From the NCBI GenBank assembly GCA_036872755.1, contig JAVHNS010000004.1, forward strand, positions 2,356,001-2,420,000: a DNA stretch of 64,000 nucleotides, in the 5' to 3' direction. How positions within the stretch are numbered: position 1 is the stretch's first letter; each line of letters opens with the position of its first letter. Shown piece by piece: positions 21,401-34,383 of this stretch. Position numbers and translations under genes: made by a program. The notes under the pieces were generated by a model. The model was not told where the DNA came from and ran no database searches. It worked only from the letters and a program-made list of their open reading frames with translations. This DNA comes from Orbilia blumenaviensis (lineage: Eukaryota; Ascomycota; Orbiliomycetes; Orbiliales; Orbiliaceae).

Positions 21401-24400
21401 AGCCGGTTTCAGGTTCACAGTCCCTCAAAGCCGCAAGGAAATTTCTTGAAGAACAGGATCTTCAACCGACCTCCGAAATCATACTCAAATGAGAAGGACC
21501 CTGGGCCGAATAGAAGGATTTGAAACTTCTGGAAGGGACATCCTGCATAAGGTTCTGGCAAGGAATCTGCTGTTTTTCGTTTGGGATCCGTTGTAATGAT
21601 TGTTTTGTATTACTTCTGGATGAAGACACCCTCGTGTCATTGAGAGCGACCCAGGGGAGCGCAAGGGAGGTTAAATGTCAAAATTCATCTTTCGATTCCC
21701 TTGAAGGTTGGCAGAAGTTACAGCGTATCCTTTGGCATGAGGCGGGTTTTTTTTTTTTTAGCTCAGCGCCATGGACCAGCTAGCCAAACGCCCTCGCATA
21801 AGCTTCACGAGTTTTTCAACATTTGGTGTACGCACTCAAACTTGTGGCTTGAGGCTTGCCATCAACTCAGCTGCCGGTTGCCCCGATGCTCGTGCCTTTC
21901 GGTTCAGCCCGCTGCATTTTTGAAAAACGTTTCGCACGTGGCTTTTATGCTGAGGGGCAGCTCATATGGCAAAGCAGGAACGTCTACTAATGGATAGAAA
22001 GACCAGAGTCCTTTTTTGCCTCATGACCTCTCTTCGCCACTCGGCAGTCACTTTCTCTGTTTTTTTGTGGTTAATCAGGTGGTGATGTGGGGCGAGATAG
22101 ACACATACATCCTGCATGCATGTATGTAGATGCTGCATGGCTCACCGGCATCCCTGGGCTCGGGGCGCTAATAGAGTGCCCCAGGGCCGGAGCTTGGACC
22201 ATACTAATTATCAAACGAGACAAGTTGAGAACTTATGCATGCAAAACCAACGACGTATCTAGAGATTTAAAAGAAAACCGCCTAAATTCATAATTTCGTC
22301 ACTAGAAACAATGCTAAATATCTTTCTAATATTAGATAAAGGCTATGTGCCAAGTGCACGAGGATAATTATCGAATCTGCGTGGGCAGCTTCATAGGATC
22401 ATGATTTCAGGCCATTCCATGATCTTTTCAGATGCGTTATTATAGAAGCCACAACAGAAAGCCAGAATTGCTTAATCAATTGAAAGGCTTGTTCACAGGG
22501 ACGCTGGAAAATTTTTAGACCGGGTCCCGGCATCCATGGTATAGAAAAGCACCAACCACGGTTAATTTGTCCGCGCGGTAAGGACCAGACCATGACCATG
22601 CAATGGAATATTCAAAATAATCGTCACCTCCGCATGCTACGTAGCTGTAGTGTCGTGTCGGTTGTTCGGCCCCCAATAAGATGCTTCTGGAATATGCCGA
22701 AGTCACCAGACGATGCTCTAGGATTGGCAATGAACAAATTCCTGGGCCCAGAATGTAGCTAAATCTCAAGTATATGCATCAACATTGGTTAGTGAACACC
22801 AGAACACCCTAGGCTAAGTCCTAGGGCGTTTAGGTAGAAATAGAGACGATGCTATCTTAAATGCATACGTGCAAGGTTTTATTAGCATACACCCCCAAGC
22901 TTGTTACGTTATATAGTATATATATAACATCACCAAATTAGTGGTTGCGGTCAAACAAGTCCGAAGCAGTTAGGTAAAGAGTATACGTATGGGACAGGGC
23001 ATAGTTAGATAAAACACGATATTCGCTATCTGTCAAGATGTCGACGCTCATATATAGCACTGCCGACTCAGGCCGGTAGCAGGTATGGCTATATCTGTAT
23101 CAGCCAGAATTCAAATAGTGAGCAGGGCTAGAATGAAACATTGACAACACAAGGGACAGGTAGTCGCCCCACACGAGATCGGTGGTTTTATCGTGGTGAT
23201 CGTGACTGATGATCACAGGATCCACTCTGATCTGCCTGAAACGAATTTCGGATGTTGCATTTTAGCGAGTAATTTTGCGTTGTGGGCGTGTATGTGTTCC
23301 GCGATTTCAAGATGGATAACGCGAGTTCGAGAACTGATGATGCTGTCCACTTGGCAAATCGTGTTAGATTAGAGATATTCGGAGCTATTATTGTAGGACA
23401 AGCTATTCGCTCGGCCTTACTGTGTAAGCTCTCACAATACACACACTTGATTTCCCATGCTGGGCGGCTTTCAAAGCACGGATCTGTTACGTGCGCATGC
23501 GCGGTATTGATATGTCTATCCAAGCTGCGCCGCCGAAACTTGAGGTCTGGTTAATGTTGGCTAGTACAGTGTAGCTGTGGTATCAAGTCCGATCCTAGAT
23601 GCTATATTGAGACAATTACCTGTAATCGAAGCTACGGTGGAAGGTTCGAAGTCCTTATAGTGGTAAGTTACTAAGGCAGAGGAGTAGGGCGGATACCCAC
23701 TATATATATCTTGATTGACCGCTATTGATTAACCACACCGGCGCATTTACGGACTGAGCTTATAATCGGTGTGATAGTCAGCTGCTGCCATTAGAGCCAT
23801 AGAGCCGCACGACGCAGATTCACAAGGACACTTGCTCTTATAAGGCTGCCACAGTCTCCCGTTTTGAACATATGAATCCACTTTCAAATTCCGTGACATA
23901 TATCACCTGTCCTCCACGAACCACGTTGGGAACTCGGGGACCATTTTACATGGTAATAACTCAATCCACTGTCAACAGTACGCCCTACAACTCAACCATT
24001 TGTTATCCGTGATATTATATCATTTCAGCCCATAGAAGGTTGGATTTGTCCTCCGTCGAGACCCATAATATTAACAATATCTCACGTTACTATAGGTACA
24101 CCGGATACCAGCAGGTGTCATCAGATTTAGGCCGCTGTCAAACTCAACGAGTTGCAAGGGACAAGTTTGAAAACATATCTTCCGGAATCATCGGGGAGAT
24201 TGGGTAGCCTGTCAGCCTTCTATCTATATTTATTAGGAGAAGGAAAGCGAATCCGGATATAAGCCCGTATACTTTCATAAATACGATACAAGTATTCGAG
24301 TCGGCCCCTTCCAAACAAGATTCAGTCCAACGTTTCACATATTGAGAGAAAGCCAAGACCTATTGAACCAGAAGAATCGTGGTGTTTCCTTCGTGGGCTG

Positions 24401-24974
24401 ACTTGACAATTGGGCAAGAGCAACCGGTTGTCGAGTAGGCGTATATCTCCCTTGCCCCGCATTCGATATGATGGCAACGTTTTGTTCCTTGCAAGTCTCC
24501 AAGGGCAGAATTCTAGACCTGATACTGATTAGCTGATACAGAGCTCGCCCTCTTACCTAGGGATACACGCCCACAATAATCTGCTAAGAACTAAACCCGG
24601 TCGCGGCAGGGTTCGACAAAGAGCAGATTGGTGGCTACGCTCTTGAGCAACTGTCACTCGGTCGTTCTGCACACTCGCACACACCACACAGACACACACA
24701 CGAAATTTTGACATTTCATAAGATTAATACCGGTAGGTCATTTCGTTTCCTGCGAACGGTGTTGGTACTGGAATTATCACTGGGATATATCTTTTCTCGC
24801 CTGCCCCTTGATTAAATTTTACGTTCACCGGTTTATGGAGGTGAAATTTGGTTCTTAGCACGCCTTCTATCCATCACATTTGACTTCGTGGCTTTCGAAG
24901 ATCACTGCTATGTTTCAATTTTTAAAATTTTAAAATTTATTTTATTTCATTTTCCGTTCAAAAGTTCTTCCATG

Positions 24975-25025
24975 CTTTTCTTTTGCGCTTTTCTTTTGCG
25001 CTTTTCTTTTGCACTTTTCTTTTTT
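24975..25025. repeat. 13-base tandem repeat, CTTTTCTTTTGCG
   Basis: Three full copies (24975-24987, 24988-25000, 25001-25013, the last ending GCA) and one partial copy follow one another in the region upstream of the bHLH gene. Confidence 0.85.
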
Positions 25026-27125
25026 CCAATTGTCAAGCTCCAATATCCTAGTTGGCCGCCCGTAGAGTTGGTTGTGCAGAGAGGAGATAAGTTTCACGAC
25101 GGTTTGTTCAGGGCATATCATCCGTTCGCCTCTGGCCTTGGGAGCTAGGGGTCGGAAAAGTCAATGCACCGAACTTTTCTTTTGCGGAAGAATCAAGGCC
25201 ATCTTCACTGGAGCTAGACTTCGGATGGGATCAACCCTGTCCGCAAGCCAAGGACCTTTGTGTAGAACCACGGAATATGAAGGGTGCATCTTTATTGGTG
25301 CGCAGATGCAGACCACATATTGTTCGAAAGAAAGAAAGAGAGAGAGAGTTGCATTCATTCTGTGGCAACGTTGCCCTCCCAAATTACAAAAAAACGAACG
25401 CAGTTTAAATGTCAATTTGGTGCGGATCACTTGCGTAGGTGATAATTCGCCGACGTTTTGCCAACGCCCGTTTTCGCGGGGTATGGGTTAACGGTTGCTC
25501 AGTCCTCTAAAATGAGCATGGAAGCATGGAGGTCGCCCGGGCTTGCCTCAGGCTGTTGAAACGCTGCATCAGCCACTTTCACTCCAGACCTGAGGTCCGT
25601 CGACATCGCTCCCTCGAGAATACACGCTCCTACGTCCTTTATCCAAATACTTCCCATTCAGTCGTTTCCGCACCCGCACAGACGCTATACGACTCGTGTT
25701 CACTGTTTCGAAACCGTCAAATCCATTTCGAAGAGCGAGAGCGAGCCGGCCGCTGTGGTGCCATTTCCTCATTTTGAAAACGGTTCCGCTGTGCCTTTCC
25801 ATTCTCATTTTATTCTGTACGAAAGAAAACCATCCTCAGTGCCTAATTACCCATTTGGCATCCAGGTCGCACGAAAGTGATCATATAATAAGTTGTCCGG
25901 CGGGCAAGATTTTTTTGGGGGGAAGGGGCTATCCCAGCCTCAGAACCGAGTCCCACGGTCTTGCTTTATATGGAGCGACATCCTTCTTGACGTTCTCTGG
26001 ACTTTTCCCATTCTCTGTCTGTTGAAACTCAGTCAAATTTGTTTTAAAAAAACTGTCGAATCTTATCTCTCCTTTTGAGCCCGGGTGCTTCCTCCCTGCC
26101 CTGAAGATTACTCCCCCCATTGCATCGAAACCCCAAGCTTAGCCTTCTGGCACTTCTGCTTCAGCACCCGTCCGTCCCATGAGATAACCCCCGGCAAAAA
26201 CAACTCGCTGCACCTGGTCGTTCTTGTGTCTGTTTTGCTTTTTCATGCACTGTTCGAGCCAACATCCCTTTTTTAGGCGAATCCAGACAGCCCCAAAAAC
26301 GATTCTGGTATTGTGATTGACGTTTAGGGTGGGCTCCACCTTGTGTGTGCAGGCTAGGCTCTCGACTCAGGTACAGATTATTACAGGAAAGTTTGGGTGT
26401 TCGTGATAAATAGATCGGGGCATCCGAGAAGCCTTCTTCACGAGCAATTCGAAGCACGAAGCCTTTTCTTGAGGAAAAAGAGACAGGAAAGAGACCGGGA
26501 CCAATCACAGCGATACCCGGCGACAGGCTGACAGATATTCATCTTTCTTCCCCTTCTCCGACTTTTATTTTTTATTTTACAGTTCGACATAGACTTAGAC
26601 TTTGCTCACCGGCAACCTCCAGTGCGGTCCACTTCCCGAAAAGAAAAAAAAGGGAATACATAGGGAAAGGAAGAGGAAGAACGACAAGAGGAAGAAGGGG
26701 CCACAACTTTCTTTTGGTGAAGAGAGTTTTTTTCGGTCGACCTGAACACACGGAACAGGCTGCGGGGACTCCACCGAGGCTCCAGGACTGACCCCGGCAT
26801 CCACAACCATCCCAACCAACAAACAGTGCATACAGGACGGACGGAGTGTGGCAGCCCTCGTGGGAAAATCGTGCAAAGTGGGACCCAGCACCTACATTAC
26901 ATATTCTCCTGATCCCGATCGTTCAACTTCCATTCCCGGCATTCAAAGTACTTCTACCTTGAAGTCCCCCCCCTCTCTTGACGAACATCGCCTGGCAGTA
27001 GTAGTTCCTTCCAAGTCGAGGAAATCACTTTGACAGGACAACCACAGCCTCCGACGAAAGAGCAAGTTCGTCCCATAGTTATAATACTTAATTTGCTTAA
27101 TTTCCTCATCTGCCCTCCCCTTTGC

Positions 27126-27182
27126 CCTTGACTTCTTTTGACCTTTTTGACTTTTGGCTTTTGACTTTTGACTTTGACCTTT
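27126..27182. repeat. Imperfect TTTTGAC tandem repeat
   Basis: About six imperfect copies of a TTTTGAC/CTTTGAC word lie in the presumed leader of the bHLH gene. They explain the artificial Lys/Ser/Gln-rich frame on the other strand. Confidence 0.75.
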
Positions 27183-28001
27183 TTTCGACGCACCCGCACC
27201 CGCACCACGTCTGGCAGCCTTAGCGAAGGCCCATTGCAAGGGAAGAGAAGAGAAAAAAGAAGGTTGATCGGACACGTTTTTTCCCACGAGTTTCTGCTCG
27301 CCGGCCAGCCAACCAAGCTTTTGCACCCACATTCCTCAAGCGGCCCTCCTAAAAAGGCTCGAAGCAGGTCGTCCAGTCCTGCCTTTGCCTTGTGCCCATC
27401 CTTCGCCCGCAAAGCCGCCAAAAAAAAGAGGACGGTCATTCATAATCAGTCAATCAATCAGTCAATCATCCATCCATCCGTTCGTTCGTTCGTTCAGAAT
27501 TTTTCATCTATAGGCTCTCATTCCCCTTCGCATCGATAGATCTCTATAGTCAACATCTACATCTGCGTCTACAGGTGTGCTCGCTTTTTCTGTTTGGAGA
27601 AAAGGATACTTGAACGGACAGAACAGACCGAAACAGAGACGGAAAAGACAGTCTGGAATAGACAAATAGATAGACCGACAGGCGACCCTCGTATACTACT
27701 TACAAACACCCAGCTGTTGTCACAGTATCGTCGCTTCCACCATCACCGCCATTATCTACTCGACTAGGACCATATTCGATCTACCGTCCTTCTCGCTCTC
27801 CCTTCCTCCTCGGACCCCGGCGCCTGCTCCCCCTTCGGATCCTTCTTTCGTTTCATTTTCATTTTTATCTTCATTCTTATTATTATTTTTTTTTTTTTTT
27901 TAATTTTTCAGGCTAGACGTGTGTGTTGTTACCTCGACATTGTCGTCCCGCTTCGTAATCTCCACACATCGCATAATATTGCATTCTATATAACCTGAAA
28001 T

Positions 28002-29886
28002 ATGAGTGGTAGTCAATGGGAACGTGAGGGTACGGGGAGTACCAATGGCGACGGGGGCGGTTCCCCGATGGCGGTTGAAAGGCAGACGCTGCCCTCTATA
28101 TCAAACCTTACCAGCTCGGTCCCGCCAGTTCCATCGCCAGCTTCTTCAGGTCACTCGCCCTCCCAGTCTTCTATCAAGACCGATACCCGAGATTCTGGAA
28201 ACTGGTCTATGACTACAGCCAGCAATCGTATGTCTCTTGGTCCCTCCCTTCTCTCTCCCGTCTCTCTCCTAAGGCACATGCATTGTGGTAGCCTCACCAA
28301 AGGGCATTCGTTAATATGAGCCATCTCACTAATTCCTAGACTCTTCTTTCTGTTCTCCGATGAACATCACAGCTATGACACAGGACCAGGCCCACACTGC
28401 TACCCGAGGCTCTATCCTTAACCCTGACTCGCAGCGGGACTCTCTCAACCCACCGTATGCTACTCATCTTACCCTCGCTTGCCGCTGCTTCTTCTTTGTA
28501 TACATATATCTAATATTTATAGTCTCCACTCGGCTACACGGCCTGCCCCTAATGTCCTCACTAGTCCCTATGGAATTGACAGCTCGCCGACTAATTCTCG
28601 ACGATCAAGCTTTGATACGCGACTAGGCTCTCTAGCCCTGAATAGCAATCATGGGACTCCAGCTGCCAGTCAAGTCTCGCTTGTGAGTCAACTTCAAAGG
28701 GAAAGAAGTGGTGGTTTCAATCAAGGCTCTCCTGCTCCCTCCATATTGGAGAATGGGCCCCATTCTTATACTCCAATCAGTCCCAATGGTCATTATCCGA
28801 CACCCAGTGTCAGCAGTGCTGGCAGTGGTCCTCGTAGTAGTTTTGGCTCTTGGAATAATGGCGGACTAGCACCGACATCACACGCCCAAAACTCTGAGCG
28901 ACCCGGCGCCCGTGTAGCACCACCAATCATCGGATCGTCCAGATATCCATACCCACATCCGAACGCCCCTTCTCCAACTAAAGGTTTCCCATACGCTTTC
29001 CCGGATCCCGATGCTGCCGGGCCTACTGCGCCCAACAGTCGCGAGGGTCTTAATGGACAGGCTACAAATGGTCAAATTGGTGGTCCTGGACAAGCTGGTA
29101 GGCCTTACGCGTATCATCAAGATCATACGTCTGCGCCACAACACTCACAGACTTCTCTTTACTCTCAAGCGTCCACTTCTACTACAGCCAGCTCGCACCA
29201 TGGTCATACTACCTACGGACAGCCTTCGTACCAAGAGCTTCACCACCACTCTTTACAACGTGGCACATCTAGTATCGGCACTCCATCTCCCGCCACCCCA
29301 TATTCTCGAACCCCAGAATTGCGTATCAGCCATAAACTGGCAGAGCGAAAGAGGAGAAAGGAGATGAAGGAGCTGTTTGATGAGCTTAGGGATGCGCTGC
29401 CCCAAGAGCGTGGGGGGAAGAGCAGCAAATGGGAAGTTCTCACTAAATGTAAGATCTCTCATGTTTTATGTTTCCATTTATTTCTTGCTAACTAGGTATC
29501 GTGCAGCCATCGAGTACCTTGGGCAGATGCGTCAAAACCAGACGAACTTGAGCCAATCCAACCATGAGCTTGTTAGTGAGAATCAGAACCTTGCGAACCA
29601 AAATGAATCTCTCAATAGAGAACTTGAGAGACTGAGAAGTGAATTAAGACAACGGTCATCCTCAGCTGAGGGTCACTATCCCCCACATCACGCTCAGCAC
29701 TCGTCACAGGCACAAGCTAGCAATGGCAATGGTGACAACTATCCTACCCAGAATGGCCACCAAAACAACGGCCACTATAATGGAAATGGCCTCCAACAAC
29801 ACCAAAACTACCAGCACCAGCAGCAGCGGGCTGGCAGCAACGTGGATGGAAATCAAATGCAGGGCATCGAAAGATCAAACTACTAG
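28002..29886 (+). CDS. bHLH transcription factor
   Basis: Exons 28002-28227, 28340-28454, 28523-29448 and 29507-29886, with introns of 112, 68 and 58 bases, give 548 residues. Residues 1 to about 375 are Ser/Pro/Gly/Asn/His-rich and disordered. The basic helix-loop-helix is at about 379-435 (starts ELRISHKLAERKRRKEM); His384, Glu388 and Arg392 sit at the positions that read a CACGTG E-box in this family. The third intron falls inside helix 2 and joins WEVLTK to SIEYLGQM. A heptad-like Leu/Asn segment (about 439-470, LSQSNHELVSENQNLANQN) could extend the dimer. The tail is His/Gln/Asn-rich. Composition and domain order resemble filamentous-fungal developmental bHLH factors such as DevR, but I cannot assign orthology. 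The start MSGSQWE follows a long pyrimidine-rich stretch. Confidence 0.92.
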
Positions 29887-31030
29887 GAGTAGCTGCATCC
29901 CTCTTCCCTTTATCCCCCCATGTTCTTCCCTTTGTTTGTTTCCGCTTAAAATTATTTTCGATACTGTCGGCTTTCGTTTGGTAGGCGGGATTCGGGAGGT
30001 TTACACCGTTTGGGTTTTTTTATTCACAGTTTCCGAGGACCGACGTCTCGTTTTTCTCATTTGTCGTCTCATTCCTGGGTTTGTTTTTGCTTTTCTTCTA
30101 TTGGGTTCTTAATATCGGAGTCAGGGAGAGCACTAAAAATTCAATGATACCTGGTTTTTCTATTTTTTGTGTACAGCATTTTGTTTCTGTTTTGCTTTCA
30201 TCCTAATCACTGCATGGCTTTCTATCATTCCGCTGAGCTCTTTGATAAATGCTCAACGGCTGGGGAAAGACCGATATATCTATCTCCTGTAAACCCATCT
30301 ATTCAAAAAAACCGTCCTTTTGTAACAATATCTCTACACTTGCACCCGGAGATTTCTTGATGCATATACAGATACTTAAAACATTCACTTCAATTATTGG
30401 AGACGCCTAAGGCAGTCCCGCAGTCCTATATTTGGAGCCGAGAAGGGAAAAAAAAAAGCCATCGCGACCCGCTTGAAGCTGTAATCACCAATCATAGTCT
30501 TGGACCATGTCACTTTTGGGCTAACAGGGTGACCGGGTTCAACAGGACTTCGTCTGGCTGAGACCTTTTGATACTTCACACAACATTTACATTTAACCCC
30601 TCGCTTCGCATGAAAGAGTACAACGTCCAACGTTACTCGAACTTTGACTTTTTTCTCCCAAAGGCCGAGGGGTTTGTACGATGACCATACTTCAAACCGC
30701 TTATCCACGAAGCGATGGAGTAAGTGAGCGAGGTAGAGAAAATGCGTCCTCTGGCGTTAAGACCCGTACATGAGATTGATTCCTCTTGGAATGCAAGGGA
30801 TCAAGTGAACATTATTTGCCTCTGCCATGACCGCAAACCATCAAGCTCCCATCCATCCCTTCCTTTACTCTCTTGCTTTCTGGGTAACGTTACCATCAAC
30901 ATGCATTTTTTCTCTTCTCCTTTTTTCACACGAAAGGGATTCTAGACCCAACCCGTCCGACTTGCCTGTGTTTTTGTTCTTCCCCTTCCTCGACTCCTTC
31001 CCCTTCTCTTCTTTCATGTTCCTTGTACTC

Positions 31031-31053
31031 TTTTTTTTTTTTTTTTTTTTTTT
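31031..31053. repeat. T23 homopolymer
   Basis: Uninterrupted run of 23 T in the desert downstream of the bHLH gene. Confidence 0.9.
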
Positions 31054-31560
31054 CCCTCTTCCTCGTTCGTTCGTTGATGCCTGAAGAGCTTGGAAGGATA
31101 AGGCATAGCTAGCCCCGCCGGAACGAGAATACCCTCGCTCCCCGCCTACATAGCAGACTTAGTTCCTGGGTGCTTGATTTGGTAGTTTTCTTCCACTTTC
31201 TTCCACTTTCTTTCAATTTCTTTCAATTTCACTGGCTTTTTTTCCCTTCCCTCTGAGAATGGGTGGGTTATTTTTCGGTATAGAGAGAGCGCTAAAAGGG
31301 CTTGAACTGTGTGGCTTTGCTTTTAACCATTACCTAGGTAATCATGATCGAATAATAGTGCACGCAGGCTAATAGGTCTTCTCAGACATTGCGTCTGCAA
31401 TAAGACCGGAGGTACCGTTCTACCTAGAAGACCCCGGGTGGATACTTGCTTGCTTGGCTACCTAACAGAGCAGAGTCCGAAATATCTGGAATTGGATATA
31501 CAAATATCTTCGGTCTCTAATCTATACGTACCGGAACGGCAGCCACGACTTCGGCTGGCG

Positions 31561-31563
<3 letters not shown>

Positions 31564-31591
<28 letters not shown>
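31564..31591. repeat. A28 homopolymer
   Basis: Uninterrupted run of 28 A, about 0.5 kb after the T23 run. Confidence 0.9.
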
Positions 31592-32554
31592 CTACAACCT
31601 CCATATCCCACTTTCCCCCCCCCCAGTGATTTTTTTTTTGAACTCCCTCATCTTTTATTCCGGGGGTTTCTTGTGCTTCCGTGGATCCAACGTCTCGAGT
31701 ATGCAAGCCACCACCCGTCGGCTCATTAACGAAGAAAGCGAAATTGAATTGAAAGACAAGAGCGTGAGAGGGTAACCCCATCAAGCGAAGCGGTAGCCGA
31801 GGGTGTGGAGCATTACATATCTGTAACCCTCTTGTTCCCGCCCCCATATCAGATGTCATGTAATAACCTTCTTTCGATTGATGGTTACTTATCAATTATT
31901 ATTATTTTTTTCTGAAAAGAAAAAAAAAAAATCTGCCGAACGGCAGTGAGAGCTAATAGGTCGTGCGCACCCGCTGGTCCCAAGAAATAAAATGGCGAGA
32001 TTGGGTAGCGCAGTTGAACGTACGTATTTGTCGCCGGTTGCCTGTTGAGCTCAAGAGCCTAAAATCTGCATCATCCTGCAGAATCCAGAGGTACAGCTGC
32101 AAACTGCACGCACAGAGCATGGCTTTAAACACCATGCATGCAACTTCTCCATTCGACTTACAGTGGGTAAGAAGCAGGGAAAACTAAGGCGAATGAAAAC
32201 CTTGATTTTTCCTTGGGACAAACAGAAATAGTAGAAAGGGAAAGCAAAAGAAGAGGGAGCCCATGGGGAAAAATGCTGGTGACGGGATCGCTGCACCCGC
32301 AGGGAGTTTAGTTCGAAACTTCTAATATTAACACACCTTTGGCCTCTTTCTTCCCGCCCACATTTCTTGTTTTTCGCACGTGCGAAAAACGTGGAGAAGT
32401 TCGGGGATACATGTTATGTAGGTGTGTCTTGCTCTGTAGATTCCAATGAGAGAGGGTTGCATGTCCCACCACCCCCGGCCCGACAAGGCCATGGAACAAG
32501 GTCCCTTTCTTTCGGCCGTCTGCTTTGTTGGGTTTGGAGAATATCTGATATCGC

Positions 32555-32583
32555 TTTTTTTTTTTTTTTTTTTTTTTTTTTTT
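32555..32583. repeat. T29 homopolymer
   Basis: Uninterrupted run of 29 T in the same desert. Confidence 0.9.
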
Positions 32584-34323
32584 GTGGGAGGCTTGTTTAC
32601 GTAAGTAATCTGGGAGGAATGGAGATGTAAGACCTGTGTCTGCTGCATGAGAACGAATGCATGGTGCAGCATGCAGAAAGCGGTACAGAGTCGACAAGAG
32701 AGGGTGCGGTGCATACATACTACCAGTAAGTACTAAATACATGACTGATCTTTGCGAAGTGCAAAGGATGTCAGAGGTACATACGTAACGCAGGTCGCCT
32801 CGGAAGGGCCTGTGCGCTTGCTTGATACCATGGTCGGTCAGAAGTCTCAGAGATACATCGCCCTGGACTGGAGGCAAGCCTAGCCTGACCCCGAGGCCGG
32901 GAAATGTTGGGTCTCGAAGCTTCCAAGAGATAGGGCAGGTGCCGTCTCGAGATCTATCTAACAACATACAACATACAACGCGGAATCTGCCTGGGGGGCT
33001 TTGAACTTAGTTCCAACGCTTTGCTCCCAGTCTCTCCCCGTTGGGGGCTCGGTATTATCATAGCTAAAAGGTTGAAATCCAGTAGTGAGTAAAAGCCAAA
33101 ATACGTACTAATTCCCGTATAGACTATAGACTATTTTGGTCCGTTATATTTATGTCTGGTGGCGGTTGTATACAAATATACTATACCCACTTACGCATGC
33201 ACATAGATGATAGCTTAGTGCAGTAGACCCTTAAAGCTCCTTCCTTCAGATCTTAATACCTCAATTGATCTATCCACTTTATCTCATTTCTGTGCCGCTA
33301 CCATAAAAATCGGCCTAAGACCACGATTTAGATCCGCATATTCCGAATTCCCAAAGCGTTCCGAGTGTTTCCATTCATCCGATAGATTGCGGTACCAGCG
33401 GCCGGGTATCTGGGGTATCGTGTCGAGGTTATCTCAACGTCAGTTGTAATTTCCAGAATATACAAATTAAGTTTAAAAGAAATTTAAACGAGAATTGGCA
33501 CCCGCTACCCCGCTTAACATAACAATATTAAGGCTCCTAAAGATGTTGGGGTAAACTACATCAATGTAACAGGATGCATATACTGATGCAGTCCATTTTG
33601 CTAACATTCTGTGTCAATGTCCCTAGTCAATATTTGCTTACACACATTTAAATAAGCTGTTATTCCTTTCCGCCGGGATATTATCTGGGCTGAGTAGCGG
33701 ACATACGGATTTCTGTTCCCGTTTAGGCGTATATACATCCGATAATCTTTCTACATATAAGCAATAACACGTTGTATACATGCGGGACACCTGGTCGTGG
33801 CCGGTGAGTCTAGGGTTGGCCTCTCGCTACTGCAAAGCTTAGCCTCGATCGAGTAGAAATAGCTATGGAATTCCGGAATTTGTAAAGGCCAAGGATGAGT
33901 TGTATATACTCGTTTTCGAGGAAAATCCGAGATGGTTGATTGTTGTGCGCATGTGCTGCATGCACACAAATAAGTCAACCTGTCTCACAGTAATCCTGCA
34001 CAAGGGATCCCCGCTAGAAACTACCATAGGTTACAGCCCTACTGGAAATTCAAGTCCAGTAGTCCAGACCTGAGGACATTTTCAACCACCCATGAGATCT
34101 ACCGCCGCCACAAAACCGCTCGAAGCTGTTGGATAGGTCGGGGTATAGATTGGATGCACTTACATCGGTTTGCGTCGGGCATGTCGATTTGGCGTAGTCT
34201 ATCGTTTATCAGGGCTGAAATCCAATGTTAACCTGGTTCGTGACCTGGTTGTTGGGTTTTTATAGGGAGTATTTTAACCAAAATCCCACATCTTTTAGCC
34301 ATATTTGACTCCTTGTATATAAC

Positions 34324-34349
34324 AAAAAAAAAAAAAAAAAGAAAAAAAA
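34324..34349. repeat. A-rich tract (A17 G A8)
   Basis: A17 followed by G and A8, about 20 bases before the CRE-like palindrome at 34370-34383. Confidence 0.9.
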
Positions 34350-34369
34350 GAAAACTCCAATGTCTCCTT

Positions 34370-34383
34370 AATTGACGTCAATT
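34370..34383. promoter_or_regulatory. Palindrome with full CRE/ATF site
   Basis: AATTGACGTCAATT is a perfect 14-base palindrome around TGACGTCA, the site bound by ATF/CREB-type bZIP proteins. It lies about 600 bases before the GAL7 start. Use as a regulatory site is an inference. Confidence 0.35.

Larger units (their letters stand above)
18340..28001. other. 9.7 kb without a recognisable gene, upstream of bHLH gene
   Basis: I find no frame with coding character here. The longer frames (for example 20984-21352 minus, 25072-25491 plus, 26943-27439 minus) begin at non-ATG codons or overlap one another, and none shows a motif. AT-rich DNA runs to about 24.7 kb; from there to 28.0 kb it becomes pyrimidine-rich with tandem CTTTT and TTTTGAC words, as expected for a long leader and promoter of the bHLH gene. 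Unrecognised non-coding RNA or decayed elements cannot be excluded. Confidence 0.5.

Noticed and set aside
25072..25491. 139-residue plus-strand frame in the bHLH upstream region
   Set aside because: Non-ATG start and overlap with an opposite frame of similar length; no motif.
31458..31895. 145-residue minus-strand frame
   Set aside because: Contains poly-Phe from the A28 run and lacks coding features.
32308..32967. 219-residue minus-strand frame
   Set aside because: It reads through the T29 run as poly-Lys and has no motif; a chance frame.
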